64,000 nt of DNA, from the NCBI GenBank assembly GCA_025153445.1, contig JANZNS010000007.1, forward strand, positions 62,001 through 126,000, read 5' to 3'. The position numbers and the translations under genes were made by a program. The DNA comes from Marinobacter sp. BGYM27. Lineage in GTDB: Bacteria; Pseudomonadota; Gammaproteobacteria; Pseudomonadales; Oleiphilaceae. Numbering within the stretch: position 1 is the stretch's first letter; every line of letters begins with the position of its first letter. This document shows, in pieces, positions 17,814-23,870 of the stretch. Under the pieces are notes generated by a model. That model saw only the letters and a list, made by a program, of their open reading frames with translations. It made no database searches and had not been told where the DNA came from.

Positions 17814-19882
17814 GGCTGCGCCTCCCCACTGGCAGGCGCTTCAGGCGTCGCTGTGGCGCCTGACTGGAACAGCAGATCTGACAACCGGGCCTGGGCATGA
17901 CGGGCCGCCAGCAGGTAGCGTTTGACCTCCGATTCCTGGCGCGCGATCTCACCACTCACCTGCCCGATCAATGCCTCACGGGCCGCATTCAGGGCGCTGT
18001 CGAGATCGGCATCAAGGCTGGCAATACGCTGCTGGCTCACGCTGACTCGCTCGGCCAATGCTGCGTTGCGATCATTCGAACCCATTTCACGTACCAGCAT
18101 CCGGTTCTTCTCGCGGAACGCTGCCATCGACTGATTCAGCTCACGCAGCTGCTTCTGGGCAGCCCAGCGGTTGACCGCGTACTGATTACTTACTTGCCAT
18201 TCGAAGTAGGCCTTTATCCGGCTGATCTTATCCCGCTGGGCGGCGGTGCTGTCGTCGTTCGGTAATGCGGCGAGCGTGCTCTCAACCTTGCGAATACGCT
18301 CAGCAAATGCCTTCTGTTCGTCAGACATGAAAAATGCCGCGTCACCGGCCTGATCGGCCGCTTCAATCTCGGCGTTGAAGGTCGCCTGCTGTTGGTGCCA
18401 CTCATCAGCACCCAGTGATGCCAGCACCGTTTCTGTCTTGTCGATCTTGACCCGGCGCTGCTCCGCTCTGGTTTCGAGCATGACCTCGAATGACTGGAGC
18501 TGGCGCTGCCAGCGGGTCATCTTGTTGCCCAACTGATACAGCGCGTGCAGATCCCGCAGAGCCAGCTGAAACTTCTCGGAGGACAGCAGTAATGCCAGAT
18601 TGAAGTCGTCTGGCTGCACGTCAAGACGGCCGTATGCATCAGCCGTTATGCCATCTTCGGTGGCAAAGGCCTGCAGGGCCGGGGAAAGAGCACCCACTTC
18701 AGTAGATGAGCCATCTGCATCAAACCGGAGCGCGGCCAGAATACCGGCTTCCGTTAACGACTGACGGGACTGAACCAGTGTGTCGAGCAGGGACTGATAA
18801 TGATTTGCCGCCGCACGATAAGCCTGTAGTGCAGACTTCTGCTGATCCAATTGCTCAAACACGAATCCTCGGGCATAGGGGACTTGCTGCAGCCATGGCG
18901 TAAAGAGCGGCCGCTCCTGCAAGGTATTCAATGCCTGTAATGCCAGCCCCCAGGACTGCGCCTCGGAAGCTGCAACCGAATACCGGTAAAGCGCTTCGTC
19001 AGAGAACGCGCTGGTCAGGCTAATTTCCGCCAGTCGCGCCAGCGCCAGATCGGTATCACCCTGCTGCTGGTAGACCTGCCCCAGGCTCAGCAGTGTTCTT
19101 TCACGCAGAGCCAATTGCTCACGCTTCAGGGCGAGCTCGTCCCGGCTTTCCGGGTCATCTGCGTTTTCCTCAAGGTCAGCGATGGTCTCGCTGTCCACGC
19201 CGGCAAGGTCTTCGCTTAAACGCTCCAGGCCCAGAATACCCGCGTTCTGACCGCCGTCGGCTGTTCCCTGGTCAAGTTCAAAAGCCGCCAGGTTGTAGCG
19301 CAGGTAGGCCTGCCAAAGCGGTGCATCGGAGAGGGATTCAATATCGTTTGTCACTGCCTTGAGAGCCTTCGCCGTGCCTGCACGCAATGCCAGCTGGCCT
19401 TTGAGGTAGTGCCATTCGGCAGTCAGCGGCTCTTCTTCATCTTCCCAGGCTTCGGGGTCGACACGGTTCAGTGCATCAAAGGCGTTGGCGTTATCGCCTT
19501 CCAGATAAAACACCTTCCCCAGATAGAACCAGGCCTGGCTGCGGGTTGACGCCGGAATGTCCTCCGTCAATAACTGCTCAAACAGGCTGCGGGCTTCACG
19601 GCTCATGCCGTAGGCCAGCATCAGGCCGCCTTTGACGAGCAGCGGATGATCGCCGTGTCCCTTGATGCCACCTTCGTGCTCGGCAACCGCCATGCGGGTC
19701 AGCGCGTCGAAGCTCTTCCCCTGATAGTAATCATAGAGAATCGCACCATAGCGCAGGTCCTGCGCGCGCTCCGGCAGATCATCGTCCGCCACAACCGGAC
19801 TGGCCGCCAACAGCGCAGTAGCCAATGCAGCGCCCTGCCACATGGTTTTTTTCAGGAAAGACAATGACACGGGCCTGCTCAT
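17810..19882 (-). CDS. Secreted TPR/coiled-coil protein
   Basis: 690 residues. ATG 19882 overlaps the upstream stop codon (ATGA) and is preferred to GTG 19888. An N-terminal signal peptide (GAALATALLAASPVVADD) is followed by TPR-like repeats (MLAYGMSREARSLFEQLL, QAWFYLGKVFYLEGDNANAFDALN, ALQALNTLQERPLF). The C-terminal third is strongly helical and charged with a probable coiled coil (VSVSQQRIASLDADLDSALN, EIARQESEVKRYLLAARHAQ). No enzyme motif. It should be a periplasmic partner of the large TPR lipoprotein encoded directly downstream. Confidence 0.8.
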   Translation of the reverse strand: MSRPVSLSFLKKTMWQGAALATALLAASPVVADDDLPERAQDLRYGAILYDYYQGKSFDALTRMAVAEHEGGIKGHGDHPLLVKGGLMLAYGMSREARSLFEQLLTEDIPASTRSQAWFYLGKVFYLEGDNANAFDALNRVDPEAWEDEEEPLTAEWHYLKGQLALRAGTAKALKAVTNDIESLSDAPLWQAYLRYNLAAFELDQGTADGGQNAGILGLERLSEDLAGVDSETIADLEENADDPESRDELALKREQLALRERTLLSLGQVYQQQGDTDLALARLAEISLTSAFSDEALYRYSVAASEAQSWGLALQALNTLQERPLFTPWLQQVPYARGFVFEQLDQQKSALQAYRAAANHYQSLLDTLVQSRQSLTEAGILAALRFDADGSSTEVGALSPALQAFATEDGITADAYGRLDVQPDDFNLALLLSSEKFQLALRDLHALYQLGNKMTRWQRQLQSFEVMLETRAEQRRVKIDKTETVLASLGADEWHQQQATFNAEIEAADQAGDAAFFMSDEQKAFAERIRKVESTLAALPNDDSTAAQRDKISRIKAYFEWQVSNQYAVNRWAAQKQLRELNQSMAAFREKNRMLVREMGSNDRNAALAERVSVSQQRIASLDADLDSALNAAREALIGQVSGEIARQESEVKRYLLAARHAQARLSDLLFQSGATATPEAPASGEAQP

Positions 19883-20418
19883 TCCCACTCGACGATATTG
19901 ACGCTGGGTTGGTAGCGGGATGACTCGTCCTGAATCCGGATTTCCAGGGCTGCTACATCAGTGCCCTTGTCCATCATCAGTGTTGCAGCCTGTTTGTAGG
20001 CCCGGTTGTCAGGCCCCATGCCTTCAATAAATGCTGTCACTTCATGAGGCCCGGTTTTGAGGTTGCCGATATACAGCCGCTGCATACCGCCGCGCTGGAG
20101 AGCTTTTGCCTGTCGCTCGGTATAAAGATGCGCCGCCACGATATCGTCATCGACTTTTAGCTTGACGCTATCGAGCTTGAGAAACTCACCGGCATTCAGA
20201 CTCAGGAATACCGTGAACTGGGTGCTGGCGGGAAACAGCAGATCCTCTTCCAGAATAAACAGGTCCCGGTTCAGTTCGATCACCTTTTTCTTCATGCTTT
20301 CAACGCTGTCCGCAACAGATGCACCGGCGCTCTCATCGGCAGCGCTGGCCGTGTTCATGGCGCCCAGCAATACCAGACCGGCCAGCAGAAAAATCATTGA
20401 TTGAATGCGTTTACCCAT
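19879..20418 (-). CDS. Secreted protein of unknown function
   Basis: 179 residues. ATG 20418 has AAGGGA five bases upstream and is preferred to TTG 20439. It has a signal peptide (SMIFLLAGLVLLGAMNTASA-AD), a short coiled coil (VESMKKKVIELNRDLFILEEDLL) and a beta-rich domain (TQFTVFLSLNAGEFLKLDSVKLKVDD, LYIGNLKTGPHEVTAFIEG). Homologs are, as far as I recall, found beside DUF3570 and TPR genes in other gammaproteobacteria and sometimes misnamed AraC family; no DNA-binding motif is seen here and the signal peptide argues against a regulator. Likely periplasmic. Confidence 0.75.
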   Translation of the reverse strand: MGKRIQSMIFLLAGLVLLGAMNTASAADESAGASVADSVESMKKKVIELNRDLFILEEDLLFPASTQFTVFLSLNAGEFLKLDSVKLKVDDDIVAAHLYTERQAKALQRGGMQRLYIGNLKTGPHEVTAFIEGMGPDNRAYKQAATLMMDKGTDVAALEIRIQDESSRYQPSVNIVEWE

Positions 20419-20435
20419 AACCGTCCCTTGAATGC

Positions 20436-21578
20436 TCAATACTCGATAATGATTGATGCCCGGGTGACAAAGGCATCAAATCCATAAAGGGGTTCTTGTC
20501 CCGGCAGGTAGTTCCCGCCGGTGGTGACATCCCGAAAGTTGTCATATTCAAAATTCAGATAATCCAGCAGCAGATTGAACTGCAACCGGTCGATACCGGG
20601 GAGTGATGCCTGACGCAGCTCGTAGGTCACGCCAGTGCCAAACGTGGTACCCGAGAAGGTACTCAGTTCCTTGTCCCGTCCCAGGTGATTTTGCGAGTTC
20701 GCATAGGCGTAGAGATCACTGTAGAAATCAGCCTGATCCTGCATGTAGTAGCGCACCCGTCCTTCGACCGTCCATTGCGCTGTCAGCGGATGCACATAGG
20801 CCATCTCGAAGGTGTGAGCCTGGATGCCCCAGCTATCATCGAAGTAGCGATACTCGCCACGCAACGACGCCCGGTACGGCAGGTAGTACATGGCCCGGGT
20901 GGCCACCGCAAAGCTGGTGCGGGTTTCGGGATACTGCTCCGGCTGATACAGGTATTGGGTGCTGTCGGCCGGATCCAGATAACGGTTCTGGCGATAGGGG
21001 TTCTCCAGAAACCCCTCATCAGTAACGGCTTCCAGATCAATGCCCATTACCGTGTTTTTGGTGATGACCTGTGACAGGCCCAGCTGGTAATTGCGGCGGT
21101 CTGCCTGTTCATCAAAGTTGGTATTGCCCACTTTGCCGACATTATCCCAGCCCTGGGCATAGCCCATTCTCAGGGTCGACAATCCGCCGAAAAATTCCTG
21201 ACTGACCGAGAAGAAGACCGTGTTCGCCTCGTAGTCGTTCTCGCTGCTGTTGGTGTACCCGAGGCTCAGAATGGCGCTGTCATGCAGGTAGTCCACGCCT
21301 GCGGTGTACTCCGTGCGTTCTTCTTCATATTTGCTTGCAGTCGCCAATACATCCACCGAGGCTGCGGATACGGAATCCACATAATACTGCCCCGTGAACG
21401 ACACCTGAGAGCCGGCACTTTTGCGCACCAGCACCGACGGGCCATCAATGACCATGCCGCCGCCATCGTAGCGATGATAGAGCACATCGACATTGTCGAC
21501 CGGCAGAGTCGCCGCCTGAACACCCGACGCCACCAGGCCCGCAAGCAAGATGCAGGCAGCACGGCAGATCGCGGACAT
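20436..21578 (-). CDS. DUF3570 family predicted outer-membrane protein
   Basis: 380 residues. ATG 21578 (MSAICRAACILLAGLVASG) gives a good signal peptide ending GVQA and starts 10 bases after the DUF4266 stop codon. The mature part begins VDNVDVLYHRYDGGGMVIDGPSV, a pattern typical of DUF3570, followed by many amphipathic beta strands (ILSLGYTNSSENDYEANTVF, RASLRGEYRYFDDSW) and a C-terminal aromatic strand (RASIIIEY), so a beta-barrel is likely. Its position in a TlpA - DUF4266 - DUF3570 row is a recurrent association for this family. Function unknown. Confidence 0.85.
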   Translation of the reverse strand: MSAICRAACILLAGLVASGVQAATLPVDNVDVLYHRYDGGGMVIDGPSVLVRKSAGSQVSFTGQYYVDSVSAASVDVLATASKYEEERTEYTAGVDYLHDSAILSLGYTNSSENDYEANTVFFSVSQEFFGGLSTLRMGYAQGWDNVGKVGNTNFDEQADRRNYQLGLSQVITKNTVMGIDLEAVTDEGFLENPYRQNRYLDPADSTQYLYQPEQYPETRTSFAVATRAMYYLPYRASLRGEYRYFDDSWGIQAHTFEMAYVHPLTAQWTVEGRVRYYMQDQADFYSDLYAYANSQNHLGRDKELSTFSGTTFGTGVTYELRQASLPGIDRLQFNLLLDYLNFEYDNFRDVTTGGNYLPGQEPLYGFDAFVTRASIIIEY

Positions 21579-21588
21579 GCGCAGCCCG

Positions 21589-21828
21589 TCAGTTACAGCC
21601 ACAACCACCCCCGGTTCCACCTTCCGCACCACGCGCGCCTTCGCGTGCACCGTAGACGTGATGAATGTAACTGTCGGCATAACCATGGCGGCTAATGCTC
21701 ATCACCGGGTCGGCCAGATTCGCGCGCTCGTAGGGTTTGACCCAGGGCTTGATCGAGCTGCAACCGGTGGCGCTGAATACCAGCGCCACCATTAATCCGG
21801 CCATGACGGCTGCTTTGATCGGTTTCAC
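21589..21828 (-). CDS. DUF4266 small lipoprotein with Cys-rich C-terminus
   Basis: 79 residues. The GTG at 21828 is chosen: it lies 7 bases after the tlpA stop codon and opens a lipoprotein signal ending ATGC (Cys23). The mature protein, about 57 residues, carries the DUF4266 pattern: KPWVKPYERANLADPVMS, then HHVYGAREGARGAEGG and a terminal GGGCGCN. The Gly-rich tail with two cysteines could bind a metal, form a thioether or disulfide, or be a modification site; none is shown. It is found between a thioredoxin and the DUF3570 barrel, so it may be their shared outer-membrane partner. Confidence 0.85.
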   Translation of the reverse strand: MKPIKAAVMAGLMVALVFSATGCSSIKPWVKPYERANLADPVMSISRHGYADSYIHHVYGAREGARGAEGGTGGGCGCN

Positions 21829-21835
21829 AGGCGAC

Positions 21836-22333
21836 TCACTCACGCACCAGCTGTTTGATCTGGGTGACATAATCGTCTTCATAACCCGGCAAATAGCCGT
21901 GGTGCAGGAAACGGGCGTTGCCATCGCGGTCAATCATCACGGTCGTGGGCATCGCCTCAACGTTGTAGCGTTCGCTTACTTTGCTGTCGTTGTCGTACAG
22001 CACCGGATAGCTCACCGGTACCGCCTCGAGGAAACGGTTGGCATCGGTGGAATCTTCATCCACATTCACCGCCAGCACAGCGAAGCCCAAGTCCTTGTAC
22101 TTGCTGTAGATATCATCAATCAGCGGCATTTCCTGACGACAGGGGCCGCACCAGGAAGCCCAGAAATTCAGCATCACGACCTGACCGCGATAGTCTTCCA
22201 GCCGCAGGTTTTCGCCTTGATTACTCTTCAGCGTGAAATCAGGCGCCGGCTCATTCATTTCACCAGCCAGCGCAGACGTTGCTATCAGCAGGCTGAGCGC
22301 CGCCGTAAACATTCGAAGAAAAGCGCGTTGCAT
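21836..22333 (-). CDS. TlpA-family thioredoxin-like protein
   Basis: 165 residues, exported (signal peptide ending SALAG). A thioredoxin fold of the TlpA/ResA type: APDFTLKSNQGENLRLEDYRGQ leads to LNFWASWCGPC with the redox pair Cys62/Cys65, and the cis-proline loop is VEAMPTTVMID. It should reduce disulfides in the periplasm, plausibly keeping CXXCH cysteines of the nearby cytochromes or the DUF4266 cysteines reduced. That partner choice is inferred from position. It has its own ATG with a 77-base gap to the upstream barrel gene. Confidence 0.92.
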   Translation of the reverse strand: MQRAFLRMFTAALSLLIATSALAGEMNEPAPDFTLKSNQGENLRLEDYRGQVVMLNFWASWCGPCRQEMPLIDDIYSKYKDLGFAVLAVNVDEDSTDANRFLEAVPVSYPVLYDNDSKVSERYNVEAMPTTVMIDRDGNARFLHHGYLPGYEDDYVTQIKQLVRE

Positions 22334-22410
22334 ATCTGTTCACTCCTTTTTCCCGGTGTGCCAGACCCGATTTCGGCCCGCTTACCGGCGGTTATGCTTC
22401 TAAACCCGAA

Positions 22411-23058
22411 TCAGAAAAATACCGACAAGCCGGTGCTCAACTCAGTATTGAAGGCGGTTTTGTCTTCACCCAGCACATCGATCTGATACATGTGCTCGCG
22501 GGCGCTGAAGTTCAGCGCGAGGCTATCGGTCAGCAAAATCTGGTAGCCCATACCGACGTTCCAGGTAAAGCGGTTGTCTCCGGCAAAATCGGTCGAACCG
22601 GCACCGGCCACCAGATAGAAATTGGTATTGAAGGCGTAGCTTTCGCCAATAAACGCTTCACCGGGCAACACCCGGTAGCCGAAATTGACGTTGTAGTAGG
22701 TGTACTCACGGTCGTCATCGGAGAGCAACTGCACGTTGCCAGCCAAGGTCTCGAAACTGGTTTCACCCCCCTCGGCAAAACCAATATTGGCCTCCATGAA
22801 GAAGGACTCGCTGAGGTTGTAGCCCAGCCGGCCACCCCAAACGAAAGACGAGCCAAAATCTTCGATATTGAGCACACCGGCGAAAGCACCGAGTTCAAAG
22901 TTTTCGGTATCGATCAATGCTTCGTCGACATGCTGTGGCCGCACGTCAGGTTCGATCAGTGGCTTGTTATCGTCGGCGGCTAACGCCGGCAGCGATAAGA
23001 GTGCCAACAGGCTGCCCCCGCTGAGGGTCAGAAAAATACGCTGAGTCCAACTTTCCAT
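22411..23058 (-). CDS. Small outer-membrane beta-barrel protein
   Basis: 215 residues with a signal peptide (GGSLLALLSLPALA-AD). The mature domain alternates strands such as FELGAFAGVLNIEDFGSSFVWGGRLGYN, SFFMEANIGFAEGG and TYYNVNFGYRVLPGEAF, ending LSTGLSVFF with a terminal Phe as needed for BAM insertion. It resembles the outer membrane beta-barrel domain family shared by Myxococcus and some gammaproteobacteria. It overlaps the upstream barrel gene by 31 bases. Both barrels may be the outer-membrane part of the complex. Confidence 0.82.
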   Translation of the reverse strand: MESWTQRIFLTLSGGSLLALLSLPALAADDNKPLIEPDVRPQHVDEALIDTENFELGAFAGVLNIEDFGSSFVWGGRLGYNLSESFFMEANIGFAEGGETSFETLAGNVQLLSDDDREYTYYNVNFGYRVLPGEAFIGESYAFNTNFYLVAGAGSTDFAGDNRFTWNVGMGYQILLTDSLALNFSAREHMYQIDVLGEDKTAFNTELSTGLSVFF

Positions 23059-23825
23059 TCTGTCGCTTCTTCGTCTGTTTCGCGGTTAGTGAAAATCTTG
23101 TAGTCCTTGAATTCGGCCCGGAGGAAGTAACGATCCGCCAGATAAACCCGCAAGCCCAAGCCGGCATGAGCCGTCCAGTTGGTGCGGTCGCCGGGTTGGG
23201 ACAGGGTCGCCTTCGGCTTGATGTAAATCTGCCCGCCCCCAAGAGTGAAAAACGGTGACACCCGCCAATAAGGGAACGGCTGGTGCACGAGGTTGCCGTT
23301 GATCATCAGTATTTCCGACGCCGAGCCCAGCACCTGGGAACCCGACAGTTCGACCGACAGGTTCTCCGTCATCCCGTAGCCGCCGTAAAGGGATGTCACG
23401 GTGCCGCCTTCGAACTGCCCCATCATCAGCCCGGCCTCCCAGTTGCGGCTGCTGAAGTCATCAAAGCGGGGACGCGAGAGCGCTACCTGCTTGCCCTGAC
23501 CGTCCAGCGTCAGCAACAGATCGTCGATATGCACCCAGCCTTCCCGGCCATGATCATCCTGCACCTTGAACCACTGGGTTTTGCGCATCAGCAACGTCAG
23601 CCACTCCCCCTTTTCGCTGACCCGAATCACCGGATAGGCGGACGCCGGCCCTGTGTGCCACTCAATAAAGGGTTCCGCTACCTGCACCTGTGGCTGCGGC
23701 TCGTCATCCCACCACCAGCCATCTGCTGACGCCGTGCCGGCACCCAGCGCGAGCAACGGCATGAGCAGCCACAGAAAACGGGTACAGCACAGTGTCGATG
23801 TCTTACTCCGCATGGCGTGTCGCAT
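23028..23825 (-). CDS. SH3-domain plus outer-membrane beta-barrel protein
   Basis: 265 residues. ATG 23825 is taken over GTG 23828. After a signal peptide (LLMPLLALGAGTASADG) comes a bacterial SH3-like domain (EPFIEWHTGPASAYPVIRV, WFKVQDDHGREGWVHIDDLL; about residues 48-105), then an eight-strand type barrel ending EWKVGLSVFF. The C-terminal motif is shared with the next gene (LSVFF versus LSTGLSVFF), so the two look like related barrels. The SH3 part could bind peptidoglycan or a periplasmic partner. It begins 42 bases after the heme lipoprotein. Confidence 0.83.
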   Translation of the reverse strand: MRHAMRSKTSTLCCTRFLWLLMPLLALGAGTASADGWWWDDEPQPQVQVAEPFIEWHTGPASAYPVIRVSEKGEWLTLLMRKTQWFKVQDDHGREGWVHIDDLLLTLDGQGKQVALSRPRFDDFSSRNWEAGLMMGQFEGGTVTSLYGGYGMTENLSVELSGSQVLGSASEILMINGNLVHQPFPYWRVSPFFTLGGGQIYIKPKATLSQPGDRTNWTAHAGLGLRVYLADRYFLRAEFKDYKIFTNRETDEEATEWKVGLSVFF

Positions 23826-23870
23826 CACTCTCGCTGTAGGGCATCACCGCCCGCACGTCGGCCGTCGTCA

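Noticed and set aside
19879-20418. AraC-type regulator
   Set aside because: A signal peptide and no helix-turn-helix; the name used for some homologs is not supported by this sequence.
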